This document shows positions 35,890 through 44,890 of a stretch of 64,000 bases of DNA, one piece after another. Numbering within the stretch: the stretch's first letter is position 1; every line of letters starts with the position of its first letter. The notes beneath the pieces are model-generated. The model saw only the letters and a program-made list of their open reading frames with translations. It made no database searches and was not told the origin of the DNA. The DNA comes from Candidatus Kapaibacterium sp. (GTDB taxonomy: Bacteria; Bacteroidota; Ignavibacteria; Kapaibacteriales; WFXC01): the NCBI GenBank assembly GCA_015490805.1, contig WFXC01000012.1:1-64000 (forward strand), in the 5' to 3' direction. The translations under genes and the position numbers were made by a program.

Positions 35890-36843
35890 TTATCCCTTCG
35901 TCCTGTGCAACTGAGCCAGTTGCTCGAAAAGCTGCCGTTCCTCATCTGTCAACCTGGTTGGAATCTGCACATTGATCTTAACGTACAGATCTCCTCGCTG
36001 CTTTGGTGAACGATATTTCGGCATTCCCAGTTTGCGGAGTTTCAAGGTTGTGCCCGGCTGCGTCCCCGGTGGCACTTTTAATTTGACCTTTTTACCATCC
36101 AAAGTCGTTAACATCACCTCTCCGCCCAGAACCGCAGTGTAAAGATCCACCGTTACTTCCGTGTAAAGATCATCTCCCTGACGGCGGAACCGTTCGTGTG
36201 GAAGGATTTTCACGGTGATATAAAGATCTCCCCGTGGACCACCTTGATATCCCGGCGCCCCCTTACCTGAAATTTTGAGCTGCTGTCCATCCTGAATGCC
36301 CGGACGAATCTTAATCCGAATCTTTTCGCCCTGGACAGCAATAGTCCGTTCTGTGCCGTGAAATGCTTCTTCCAGCGTAATGGTAATGGTCGCCTGATAA
36401 TCCTCCCCTTTCCTTGGACGTGCTTTTCGCCGGGGTCCGCCACCAAAGAGATATTCAAAAAAGTCCGAAAAGCGGAAATCCTCGCCAAACAGATCACCCA
36501 GGTCTTCCGCTGAGGTCGTATAAACTCGATAGCCTCCACCACCCTGCTGTGCGCCAGCTGTCTGGCGGAGAAACTCTTCCCAACTGATGCCTCCACCAGC
36601 ACCACCTGTCTGCTGGTATTGCTTCCAGTAAGCACCAAACTGGTCATACTTTTTGCGCTTTTCCGGATCGCTCAATACCTCGTATGCCTCGCTGATCTCC
36701 TTGAATTTCTCCTCTGCTTCCTTATCACCGGGACGCACATCAGGATGATACTTCCGGGCTAATCGCCGGTATGCCTTTTTGATTTCCTCCTGCGTCGCAT
36801 CCCTGCTAACCCCCAGAATTTTGTAGTAATCCTTATACTCCAT
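35890..36843 (-). CDS. cbpA: CbpA-type DnaJ co-chaperone without zinc finger
   Basis: A 317-residue J-protein stimulating DnaK. The J-domain has H33-P34-D35 (KYHPD), then a G/F-rich linker (about 75-140), and the two carboxyl substrate-binding beta-domains ([32 protein letters not shown]). The CxxCxGxG zinc repeats of DnaJ are absent, which identifies the CbpA type. On the minus strand GAATTTTG (36871-36878) lies 27 bases upstream and resembles the -7 elements elsewhere in the window. Confidence 0.92.
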   Translation of the reverse strand: MEYKDYYKILGVSRDATQEEIKKAYRRLARKYHPDVRPGDKEAEEKFKEISEAYEVLSDPEKRKKYDQFGAYWKQYQQTGGAGGGISWEEFLRQTAGAQQGGGGYRVYTTSAEDLGDLFGEDFRFSDFFEYLFGGGPRRKARPRKGEDYQATITITLEEAFHGTERTIAVQGEKIRIKIRPGIQDGQQLKISGKGAPGYQGGPRGDLYITVKILPHERFRRQGDDLYTEVTVDLYTAVLGGEVMLTTLDGKKVKLKVPPGTQPGTTLKLRKLGMPKYRSPKQRGDLYVKINVQIPTRLTDEERQLFEQLAQLHRTKG

Positions 36844-36964
36844 CTGCTCTCTCCAGACTTCACTGTCCTACAAAATTCGTTAAGACGAGCATTACCCCCG
36901 TTAGTTTGTGCTCCTTGTGCACTGGATCGTTGTAACATTCGTTAAATAGAGTTCCACAACAAGC

Positions 36965-37038
36965 GGTGGGCGTAGCTCAGTTGGTAGAGCGCCAGATTGT
37001 GGCTCTGGTGGTCGCGGGTTCAAGTCCCGTCGCCCACC
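36965..37038 (+). tRNA. tRNA-His (GTG)
   Basis: Full cloverleaf: acceptor GTGGGCG (36966-36972) with CGCCCAC (37031-37037), an extra G at 36965 that can pair with C at 37038 as in tRNA-His position -1, D-arm GCTCAGTTGGTAGAGC, anticodon stem CCAGA/TCTGG with loop TTGTGGC (anticodon GTG 36999-37001), and T-arm GCGGGTTCAAGTCCCGT. The 3' CCA is not encoded. Confidence 0.96.
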
Positions 37039-37044
37039 CTCTAA

Positions 37045-39000
37045 TTATCCTTCCACGGTCGCAACGGAGCGACGAGTTGCCAGCTTCCAGAGAAGGAATG
37101 TTACCAGAGCAATTCCTCCCTGAGCGGCCATTGTTTCAACAGTGGCAAAGATTCCCAGCAGAGGAATATCCATAACTCCAGGAATTGGAAGCACTGAGAT
37201 ATAACCTGCTTCTTGGAGTGCGTGAATTCCTTTACCTGCCAAGACCATTGCCAATATGACCATAGTAACGGATGAAAGCTGGAACAGCCGGCGGAATGGT
37301 ATACGTTGCGAAATACGTTGCAACACCCACGCTGTTATTCCCAGAGCAATAGCGGAAGTTGTTAATCCTGCTAAGATTCCATTCTGAGCTGCTTGTGTTC
37401 CCTCAAGATTGAGAGCGGAAAGAAAAATCACCGTTTCTGCTGCTTCCCGAAACACAGCAACAAAAACCAAGATGAACAAGCCAACAGCATTCTTTTGAGA
37501 TACTAAGGTCGGCAGACGCTTCTGCACAAATTGCTGCCACCCAGCGGCAGTTGAAGATTGGTGCAACCAAAAACCAACATAGATTAGAATGACAACTGCT
37601 ACCAAAGCCCCAACCCCTTCAAGCAACTCACGATCTCGTGCTCCCATCTGGATAAGAGCATCGGCAAAAAACCACAATACGACACCAATACTCAAAGCAG
37701 AAAGCCAGCCAGCGTGGACAAAAGAGCGAAGGTGATGGGCATCTAATCGGCGGAGTACGCTTAAAATCACAATAATAATTAGCAATGCCTCCAAACCCTC
37801 GCGGAAAATAATAGCAGTTGCCATCCAGAAGGTAAATCCAAAAGTAAATATTTGTTCTGCAAACACTTCACGAGCTTCCCGAAGTGCAGCCCGAATATCC
37901 GAAAGAAGTACTAATGCTTCCTCACTATCTTCCTGCTCCAAGGCTGTCCGGAGGGACAACATACTGCGTTCGATGCGGCTCCCAAGACCTGGAGCCTGGA
38001 CCTGCAAAAATTGCTCTAACGGTTCAATCATCTCCAGGTAAACGGTTAATACCTTCTGGGATGCAACTGCATACTGCTGACGATGTACTTGCTCTATTAT
38101 GTGTTCAAGAGCTCTTTCGGCCGCATTTAGGTACGCCTCAGGTGTATTCGCTGGTTCAAAAGTGCGGACTGCTGCTAACAGTTCTCGAGATCCTCTCCGT
38201 TCCTTCGGGAAATGAGTACTCAGCCATTGCAAAAGTGTCCGATCATCGCTTCGACTGATGAAGGCCAACCGTGTCAAGATTGAATCTTGAATGTACCGTG
38301 GTAGACGAGTCTTCTGAGGATCATAGGGTAAGGCTTTGACAAAAAACGCCAGTGCCCATAACTGCTCTTCCGAAAGCTGCGAAAATGCCGGCATTGCCGT
38401 ACCCTCCACTCCCAAACGAACAGTATTGTAGACAGAAAGTGGAGAACTCAAAAGCTGAAATAAAGAATCTGTGAGATCACTCGGTGGAGGCTGAAGCGCT
38501 ACGCCTGCTGGACCATCTCCATATCCCTGATCCCCATGGCAACTTTGGCAGTACCGCTGATACAGACTCTTCCCTTTCTGTAACGATGGCCAACGAACAG
38601 GTGCTACTTGCAAAAGCTTAGCCTCAAAAAAGCTATTCCGAATCCTGGTAGTAATTGCCAGTATGCTGTCATGCGGAGCTTTTGCCCCTATCATTTTTTC
38701 CAGATCTTCTAACTGTCCACGAATATCATCAAACAGCGAGGGCGGTACTGCTACCCGCAATGAATCCCAAAGACCTAACAGCCGCTTGGAAAACTCTTGC
38801 ATTTCTGCATACTCAAACGTATCCACCACTGCTCCCTGCGCCACTGCCCGAGGATAATCTCGCCCAATATAATCGAGAAGGTTGGCAACTACCGAAATTT
38901 CAGATGGCGCCGCTATCAGCACGCCAGCACAAAGCGTGCTATACCATACAGACAAGATTATCTGCCAAAAGTGCCGGTATGCTGCTGTTGGAGATTCCAC
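37045..39000 (-). CDS. Cytochrome c / FTR1 family iron permease fusion
   Basis: A 651-residue protein of a known fused type: an export signal (about 10-30), a helical region, a c-type cytochrome domain with haem site CQSCH at about 150-154 and TAMPAFSQL for the distal methionine, a helical linker, and a seven-span FTR1/EfeU permease from about 390. The iron-binding motifs REGLE (about 400-404) and FREAAE (about 517) are both present. It probably oxidises ferrous iron and imports it as ferric iron. A 14-base perfect palindrome lies 46 bases upstream (39046-39059) as a possible iron operator. The 3' end is 6 bases from tRNA-His on the opposite strand. Confidence 0.92.
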   Translation of the reverse strand: MESPTAAYRHFWQIILSVWYSTLCAGVLIAAPSEISVVANLLDYIGRDYPRAVAQGAVVDTFEYAEMQEFSKRLLGLWDSLRVAVPPSLFDDIRGQLEDLEKMIGAKAPHDSILAITTRIRNSFFEAKLLQVAPVRWPSLQKGKSLYQRYCQSCHGDQGYGDGPAGVALQPPPSDLTDSLFQLLSSPLSVYNTVRLGVEGTAMPAFSQLSEEQLWALAFFVKALPYDPQKTRLPRYIQDSILTRLAFISRSDDRTLLQWLSTHFPKERRGSRELLAAVRTFEPANTPEAYLNAAERALEHIIEQVHRQQYAVASQKVLTVYLEMIEPLEQFLQVQAPGLGSRIERSMLSLRTALEQEDSEEALVLLSDIRAALREAREVFAEQIFTFGFTFWMATAIIFREGLEALLIIIVILSVLRRLDAHHLRSFVHAGWLSALSIGVVLWFFADALIQMGARDRELLEGVGALVAVVILIYVGFWLHQSSTAAGWQQFVQKRLPTLVSQKNAVGLFILVFVAVFREAAETVIFLSALNLEGTQAAQNGILAGLTTSAIALGITAWVLQRISQRIPFRRLFQLSSVTMVILAMVLAGKGIHALQEAGYISVLPIPGVMDIPLLGIFATVETMAAQGGIALVTFLLWKLATRRSVATVEG

Positions 39001-39045
39001 GTCCGCACAAACGTTATTTAGACAAAGTTCAATTAAGCAGAGAAT

Positions 39046-39059
39046 GAGAAACGTTTCTC
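39046..39059. promoter_or_regulatory. 14-bp perfect palindrome (possible iron-responsive operator)
   Basis: GAGAAACGTTTCTC is its own reverse complement. It lies upstream of the iron permease and close to a GAACTTTG -7-like element on the same strand. It is only loosely like a Fur box (TGATAATnATTATCA), so another regulator may bind it. Confidence 0.45.
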
Positions 39060-39138
39060 TATGCTAAATATTTCGTGCTGTTGCCTTGCAACAATGAACA
39101 ATGTCCAGGTATGAGCACCGAACAGGCCCTCTACTGGT

Positions 39139-39165
39139 TAAAGATCCCGACAAACCAGACGATAT
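39139..39165 (+). promoter_or_regulatory. Sigma-28 (FliA)-type promoter for flagellin
   Basis: TAAA at 39139-39142 and GACGATAT at 39158-39165 are separated by exactly 15 bases, matching the sigma-28 consensus TAAA-N15-GCCGATAA with two mismatches in the -10. The start codon is 77 bases further on, preceded by a GGAGG site. Confidence 0.65.
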
Positions 39166-39241
39166 TTGCAAATGAACGGACTTCAGGATGAAGCACAGGA
39201 CAAGGACTGTCAGTGTGGAACGAGTTACACGGAGGTAACCG

Positions 39242-40159
39242 ATGCCATTAGCAATTTTTGGTGGCGGACGGATCCGCACAAACACGCCGGCAGAAAACGC
39301 ATACAATGCGCTGCAGGCTGCTAATTCCGACATCGCGCTGCGCCAGCTTCGCCTTTCAACGGGTAAGCGGATCAACTCTCCCGCTGACGACGTTGCGGGA
39401 TACATCACATCCCGTGCGTTGTTGTCTCGCGTAGGATCCCTGCGGTCAGCCCTCAATGCGGTGGGAGACGCGAAAAACGTAACCGGTATCGCGATGGACG
39501 GGCTGGACAACATCGCCTCTCTGATTACGAAAATCAAAGAAGCAACCTCAGCAGCCGCATCAGGCGCTCTGGGCACGGATGAGAAAGTATCGCTGGCACA
39601 AGCAGCCTACCGATTAGCAGAGCAAATTCAAACAGTGGTAAACTCAACGGTCTTTGGTGGCAAAGAATTATTAGCCAATACCTTCTCCGGCGACTTCGTC
39701 ATCGGATTCCGAGCGGATAATTCATTGATCACCTTAGGTATTGACCTGACGACTGCTAACAGCTTTGTGGTAAATGTCAATGTGCAAGGGAACCCAGATT
39801 TTGCAGGTGTAGCTGGCTTAGACCTTACGTCTTTAAATGCAGTTTCCTCAACTGATCTAGGAATTTTCAGTTCTACTCAGATCGCCACAACGTTGGCGAG
39901 CTTAGCATCTGCCTTAGATAACATCAACACAATGGCGTCATTCTTGGGTGGGATTACCAATCGCCTGCAATCTCAGGAAGTTGCATTGCAGTCGCAAATT
40001 ACCAACTACAATGCAGCGATTTCCCGAATTGAAGATGCGGATGTTGCACTGGAGCAACTGGAATTGATCAAAGCGCAATTCCTCCAGCAAAGCTCGGTCA
40101 TCTCCCTGGCACAAGCCAATCAATTTCCGCAGGTCTTCCTGCAGCTTCTGACGGGCTAA
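39242..40159 (+). CDS. fliC: Flagellin
   Basis: A 305-residue flagellin. The amino D0/D1 helices (AYNALQAANSDIALRQLRLS, GKRINSPADDVAGY) and carboxyl D1/D0 helices (RIEDADVALEQLELIKAQFL, SVISLAQANQFPQVFLQL) flank a short, weakly conserved centre, giving a thin filament subunit. GGAGG lies just upstream of the start. No other flagellar gene is in the window, so the gene is isolated here, with its own sigma-28-type promoter and a rho-independent terminator at 40200-40225. Confidence 0.93.
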   Translation: MPLAIFGGGRIRTNTPAENAYNALQAANSDIALRQLRLSTGKRINSPADDVAGYITSRALLSRVGSLRSALNAVGDAKNVTGIAMDGLDNIASLITKIKEATSAAASGALGTDEKVSLAQAAYRLAEQIQTVVNSTVFGGKELLANTFSGDFVIGFRADNSLITLGIDLTTANSFVVNVNVQGNPDFAGVAGLDLTSLNAVSSTDLGIFSSTQIATTLASLASALDNINTMASFLGGITNRLQSQEVALQSQITNYNAAISRIEDADVALEQLELIKAQFLQQSSVISLAQANQFPQVFLQLLTG

Positions 40160-40199
40160 TAATCGCCTCGAGATCGCAACATATCCATCAGATCTTCCC

Positions 40200-40225
40200 G
40201 GCGGTGGCAACGCCACCGCCTTTTT
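40200..40225 (+). terminator. Rho-independent terminator of flagellin
   Basis: GGCGGTGGC (40200-40208), loop AAC, GCCACCGCC (40212-40220), then TTTTT. A nine-pair GC-rich stem about 40 bases after the flagellin stop. Confidence 0.88.
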
Positions 40226-40326
40226 GATTTCTCCCTATTCTTGCAATTTTTCCACCCATCTGCTGTCACTACAACTAAGGGGAAATCTACTCCTTTCTGC
40301 AGCACTGAGAACTCAACGTTGCCACG

Positions 40327-41814
40327 CTACACCCGCAGGAAATCCAATGCGATTTTGAAGAAAGCACCAAGGACATAATTGCGGAGTCGGAATCGATTAT
40401 CCGTAAACCACGCAATCTCCATCCCGAACGCCACAGGATATCCGGTAAAATTCACTCCCATTAAGGCAAAAGTGTAAGCAGGATAGCCGAAGTACAGATC
40501 CTGACGCTGGAGACTGGTTCCGATCCCCAATCGAAAGACATCACTGAATTCCAGCTCGACTGCAATGTCGTGATAGGCGTTGTGCAGGAAACTCTGAAGC
40601 TGCGGAGCATACATCTTTCGATAGGTATAGGTAATTCCCACGCGATCGGAACTTTCTACAACGCCGAAAGCATCCCGCACAAAGCCGAAACGGTAAAACA
40701 ATCCGGCTGACACACCAAGCTGCCCGTATTCCTGTTGGGCATTATCGTGGTATAAATATGCCGGATGCAGCCCAAGTTCCAGCGAAAAACGGGGTTCCAG
40801 GCGAGCATAAATTTGTGCTTCTTTTTCCCGAATCCACTGCAGCTTTTCGGCGATCTCCCGCCGCTGCTGATTGAGTTGTTCCAACTGTCGCTGGATTTCT
40901 TCTCGCTGCTGCTCCAACTCCGCCCGGAGTCTGCTGCCTTCCTGCAAAAGATACTGGCTCTCATACTTCTGCCGTTCAAACGCCGCTTTTGCCCGTTCCA
41001 GCTGACGACGCTGTTGCTCCAACTGCTGCCGTTCCCGACGCAACTGCTCCCGATCTCGTTCCAGCATTTCCCGCTCTTTCTGAAGCTGCTGAAACTGTCG
41101 CTCGTACTCGGTTAACCCTTCAACGACGATACCGTGGGTGTAATACCGGATCCCACGGCGGCGCAGCACCGGGATCACAGCACTGATCTTTGTTGCTCTT
41201 TGTCCAGTCTGCTGCAGTTTAATCCACCCCTCGTTGCTCCGCATAAGCTTGTACCCTGTCACCACGCCAACCACCTGCCCTTTTCCATTAATCAACGGTC
41301 CCCCACTATTTCCTTCATCGGCTGCCACGTCGTGTTGGAGCAGCGTGGGATTTTCCTGCAGCGAAATTTTAGAAATAATGCCTTTGCTCTGATTCCACCA
41401 GTCTCCATTGGGATGCCCAATAGCAACTACTTCTTCCCCAACAACTGCTCCCTGTGGTTTCAGTGGCAAGTACGGTGTTGCTCTGGAAGGATTGGTGGTA
41501 AGGATCGCAATATCCAGATTTGGCTCTTCCAGAACCGGATCAATCGCGATGACCGGTAATCGATCTCCCGACTTCGTAATAACCGTCACATTCCACGGCG
41601 TTTGCACATCCGTCTCTACAACGTGGTAGTTCGTCAACACCGTCCCCTGCTCGTTAATGAAAAATCCCGTACCGAAACCTCCAGATGTGGACACAATCAC
41701 AACCGCATCCACACATTTCTGGTAAATCTTGTCCGCAGCAAAAAACTGCGCCCATCCATTCAACGGTGCAATGAACAATACGACATACCACTGAATCAAT
41801 ATCCACCGCTTCAT
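40327..41814 (-). CDS. Trypsin-like protease with coiled coil and C-terminal outer-membrane barrel
   Basis: A 495-residue exported protein. Start 41814 is chosen because a signal peptide (MKRWILIQWYVVLFIAPLNGWAQ) follows and a GAATTTTG -7-like element at 41863-41870 would overlap the longer start at 41865. A trypsin-like S1C/DegP-type domain spans about 25-215 with triad H64 (TNYHVV), D101 (LDIAIL) and S170 (GNSGGPL). A strongly charged coiled coil rich in Q, E and R follows (about 230-350), then about 140 residues of barrel-like strands ending FFKIALDFLRV. No PDZ domain is visible. The layout suggests a protease held at the outer membrane by its own barrel. Confidence 0.8.
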   Translation of the reverse strand: MKRWILIQWYVVLFIAPLNGWAQFFAADKIYQKCVDAVVIVSTSGGFGTGFFINEQGTVLTNYHVVETDVQTPWNVTVITKSGDRLPVIAIDPVLEEPNLDIAILTTNPSRATPYLPLKPQGAVVGEEVVAIGHPNGDWWNQSKGIISKISLQENPTLLQHDVAADEGNSGGPLINGKGQVVGVVTGYKLMRSNEGWIKLQQTGQRATKISAVIPVLRRRGIRYYTHGIVVEGLTEYERQFQQLQKEREMLERDREQLRRERQQLEQQRRQLERAKAAFERQKYESQYLLQEGSRLRAELEQQREEIQRQLEQLNQQRREIAEKLQWIREKEAQIYARLEPRFSLELGLHPAYLYHDNAQQEYGQLGVSAGLFYRFGFVRDAFGVVESSDRVGITYTYRKMYAPQLQSFLHNAYHDIAVELEFSDVFRLGIGTSLQRQDLYFGYPAYTFALMGVNFTGYPVAFGMEIAWFTDNRFRLRNYVLGAFFKIALDFLRV

Positions 41815-41870
41815 CAACCACCAAAATCGTTTAACTCTGTGGTGACTACGAAACGAGAAAATCAAAATTC

Positions 41871-42154
41871 AAGATATGTTGAAATGGTTTTGAGAAGGTT
41901 CTTGACTGGTTCCAAGCGCAAAATACAACAACAACTCAAAATGGAGAAATTCAACATACAGCCGCATTCAGAGGAAGAACAATGCAACACTTTCAGAGCT
42001 CAGTACTTAGACATATCAAGCTGCAACCGATCAAAAGACCCCAACTATTTCTTTCCGCTTTCGTAACTTTGCAGTTTACGTTTGTGAGCGAGGGGCGTGG
42101 GTGTGCAGCAAGTGCTGGATAATAATGTTGGTGTGTTCCAAAAAATCGAGGTAA
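41871..42154. other. Divergent intergenic region between the protease and pepA
   Basis: No gene seen. It holds the upstream region of the leftward protease and, near 42064, a TAnnTTTG element for pepA. Otherwise AT-rich without a recognised structure. Confidence 0.5.
42064..42071 (+). promoter_or_regulatory. TAnnTTTG-type -7 element upstream of pepA
   Basis: TAACTTTG matches the consensus and is followed by GC; it ends about 85 bases before the pepA start. Confidence 0.4.
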
Positions 42155-43648
42155 ATGATGAACGTACGGGTGAAGCAGGGTGATGGACAGTCGATTAAAG
42201 CGGATGCTGTTATTTGCTTCTGCTGGCACGAAGAGACAGCGTCGCAGTTGGAGAAGCTCCAAACTGTCTTCCCGGAAGCAGCGCTCATAGCCCAGGATCC
42301 CGGATTTGTTGGAAAACTCAAGCAGACAGCAGCAACGTATCTGGAGAAAGGTCTCGCAAAGCAGTTGGTGTGCGTTGGGCTGGGGAAACGGGAAGAGTTT
42401 CGCCTGGACAACCTTCGGAAAGCAGCAGCAACGGCTGCCCGCTACGCTATTAGCTACCAGTACCAGAGCCTGGCAGTGCTTACACCGGACATTGAGGGAG
42501 TGGAGCTGGAAGCTATTGCCCAGGCTATCGTCGAAGGAATATGGTTGGGCAAGTACAAATTTGACCGGTACCTTTCATCCGAAGAAAACAAAGCTCATCA
42601 GAAGCTGCAAACGCTGTACCTGCTCCACCCTGAGCGCCAGGCTTTGCGCACACTGCGAAAAGGTGTCAACATTGGCAGCATCGCAGCGGAAGCAACGGTG
42701 ATTGCGCGGGATTTAGCAAACACGCCCAACAACGATATGTATCCTGAAAAACTGGCGCAGGCGGTCCGGAAAATCTTCCGGCAACTACCGGTCAAAGTCA
42801 CAGTATTCACCAAAAAGAAAATCCAGCAACTCAATATGCAGGGGCTGCTGGCAGTAAACAAAGGGAGTGTCCGACCGCCAGTGTTCATTGTGCTGGAATA
42901 CAAGGGGGGCAAAGCAGCGAAAAAGCCCATTGTACTGGTCGGCAAGGGGATCACATTCGACACGGGTGGCATTTCCCTCAAGCCATCGCAGAATATGGCA
43001 CTGATGCGATTGGATATGCACGGTGCTGCCAGCGTCGTCGGGACGATCTATGCAGCAGCAAAAGCTAAATTACCGCACTCCATCATTGGTCTTATCCCAG
43101 CAACGGAGAATATGCCGAGCGGTTCGGCAACCGTTCCGGGCGATGTGATTGTCTATAACAATGGCTTGAGCGTGGAGATCGACAACACTGATGCCGAAGG
43201 ACGGCTGATTCTGGCAGATGCATTGCTGTATGCCAAACGATACAAACCCCAAGTGGTCATTGATTTAGCAACACTGACCGGTGCCTGTATCGTTGCCTTA
43301 GGATATGTCGCTGCTGGAATGATGGGGACAGCCGATCAGGTCAAAGAGCAACTGAAAGAAGCAGCGGAATACACCGGCGAATATGTCTGGGAACTTCCCC
43401 TGTTCCAGGAATACGACGAGCAGCTCAAAAGCACCGTCGCTGATATTAAGAACGTCGGCGGGCGAGCAGCCGGTGCCAGCGTTGCTGGCGCATTTCTCAA
43501 ACGCTTCGTCGGCGATGACTATCCGTGGGTGCACCTGGACATCGCGGGAACAGCAATCCACGAACGCCAGGGAGACTACACTCCCGCTGGTGGCACTGGC
43601 TATGGCGTCCGCCTGTTGTTCCAGTGGCTGCAACAGTGGAAACCATAG
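42155..43648 (+). CDS. pepA: Leucyl (cytosol) aminopeptidase, M17
   Basis: A 497-residue M17 aminopeptidase removing amino-terminal residues from peptides; hexameric in known members. The two-metal site is visible in the carboxyl half: GKGITFDTGGISLKP, MRLDMHGAA and the signature NTDAEGRL. The amino domain is the usual macro-like part. Tandem ATGs at 42155 and 42158 are both possible; GAGG at 42148-42151 favours the second slightly. PepA homologues can also act as DNA-binding proteins, but nothing here shows that. Confidence 0.95.
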   Translation: MMNVRVKQGDGQSIKADAVICFCWHEETASQLEKLQTVFPEAALIAQDPGFVGKLKQTAATYLEKGLAKQLVCVGLGKREEFRLDNLRKAAATAARYAISYQYQSLAVLTPDIEGVELEAIAQAIVEGIWLGKYKFDRYLSSEENKAHQKLQTLYLLHPERQALRTLRKGVNIGSIAAEATVIARDLANTPNNDMYPEKLAQAVRKIFRQLPVKVTVFTKKKIQQLNMQGLLAVNKGSVRPPVFIVLEYKGGKAAKKPIVLVGKGITFDTGGISLKPSQNMALMRLDMHGAASVVGTIYAAAKAKLPHSIIGLIPATENMPSGSATVPGDVIVYNNGLSVEIDNTDAEGRLILADALLYAKRYKPQVVIDLATLTGACIVALGYVAAGMMGTADQVKEQLKEAAEYTGEYVWELPLFQEYDEQLKSTVADIKNVGGRAAGASVAGAFLKRFVGDDYPWVHLDIAGTAIHERQGDYTPAGGTGYGVRLLFQWLQQWKP

Positions 43649-43780
43649 CAACATTTACTGCTGCTTACCGCTCAGACAGTGTCAAAGAACGGCAATCAGG
43701 ATCGCAGAAAGTAGTTTGGAACGTCCTCTTTGTGTGCACGTTATATCACAACGCTGGACCAAAGGCACGCGTTGTCCTAT

Positions 43781-43851
43781 TGCTATCTTGAAACTCGACT
43801 TAATGAGCTCTACTGCATCCCGCGATACCGTACGTGTGCTATCTTGAGACT
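43781..43851. repeat. Two 15-bp direct repeats between pepA and nadC
   Basis: TGCTATCTTGAAACT (43781-43795) and TGCTATCTTGAGACT (43837-43851) differ at one base and start 56 bases apart, in the 228-base gap between convergent genes. No further copies were seen. Confidence 0.5.
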
Positions 43852-43876
43852 GGAATCGCTTGCTAAAAATAGGGGG

Positions 43877-44782
43877 TTACCTCAGAGGAACAATCTCCAT
43901 CGACAGATCCAGCGCAGATGCCGAGTGCGTCAAAGCCCCAACGGAAATGTACTGCACACCCGTTTCTGCATACGCCCGAACGGTGCTGAGCGTAATCCCG
44001 CCAGAAACTTCCAGTGGCAGCCGTCCGGCTGTCAAGCGGACAGCTTCCTGCACCTGCTCAACCGAAAAATTATCCAGCAAAATGCGATCGACACCACCGA
44101 TGGATAACACCTCCTGCAGTTCCGAAAGACTTTGTACCTCCACAACCACCGGGATCTGGTATCGTTCTGCATACGCGCGGGCACGCTGCACAGCCGGCGC
44201 AATGCCGCCAGCAATGGCAGTGTGGTTCTCTTTGATGAGGATCATATCATCCAGTCGCAGGCGGTGATTCTGCGCTCCGCCAATCGCTGTTGCATACTTA
44301 TCCAGCAATCGCCAGCCGGGAATCGTCTTGCGAGTATCCAGAATAACGGCAGAGGTCCCCCGAACTGCCTCCACAAACTGTCGGGTCAGCGTTGCAACCC
44401 CACTCATTCGCTGCAAAAAGTTCAGCGCTGTCCGCTCTCCCATCAATAGAAGATGTGCAGATCCCTGCATTGCTGCTACAGTCTGCCCTGACTGCACCCG
44501 ATCGCCATCGCTGACGAAAGTTTCCCACCGTACCAGTTCTCCTAACTGACGAAACACCAACTGAGCAATCGGCAACCCACAGATGACCCCGGAAGCATTC
44601 GCAACAATCGTTGCTTCCGCCTGCTGCTCCAGGGGCACCAGTGCCTCTGTGGTAAGATCGCCAATGCCAATATCTTCCTGGAGCGCAATATCAACCAATC
44701 GCGTCACTGCAGCGTCATACAGCAGCAACTGTGCTCGATCTATTTTGATCGATTCCGCCATCGCCACACCCTGCTTCATCAT
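43877..44782 (-). CDS. nadC: Nicotinate-nucleotide pyrophosphorylase (carboxylating)
   Basis: A 301-residue enzyme converting quinolinate and PRPP to nicotinate mononucleotide in NAD synthesis. LQEDIGIGDLTTEAL, ALNFLQRMSGVATLT, the DTRKTIPGWRLLDKYA active-site stretch, QNHRLRLDDMILIKENH and the phosphate-binding EVSGGITL are all present. The first two codons are ATG ATG; a third at MAESIKID is also possible. nadA and nadB are not in the window. Confidence 0.95.
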   Translation of the reverse strand: MMKQGVAMAESIKIDRAQLLLYDAAVTRLVDIALQEDIGIGDLTTEALVPLEQQAEATIVANASGVICGLPIAQLVFRQLGELVRWETFVSDGDRVQSGQTVAAMQGSAHLLLMGERTALNFLQRMSGVATLTRQFVEAVRGTSAVILDTRKTIPGWRLLDKYATAIGGAQNHRLRLDDMILIKENHTAIAGGIAPAVQRARAYAERYQIPVVVEVQSLSELQEVLSIGGVDRILLDNFSVEQVQEAVRLTAGRLPLEVSGGITLSTVRAYAETGVQYISVGALTHSASALDLSMEIVPLR

Positions 44783-44890
44783 TCACTCGCTTTGCGGTGG
44801 ATTACGAATGGCAAAAAGCAGAATTTTGCAAATGAAAATGGCAATTAACCGTTTCATTACTAAAACGAAGGGCGCAAGAAAAACACAGTG

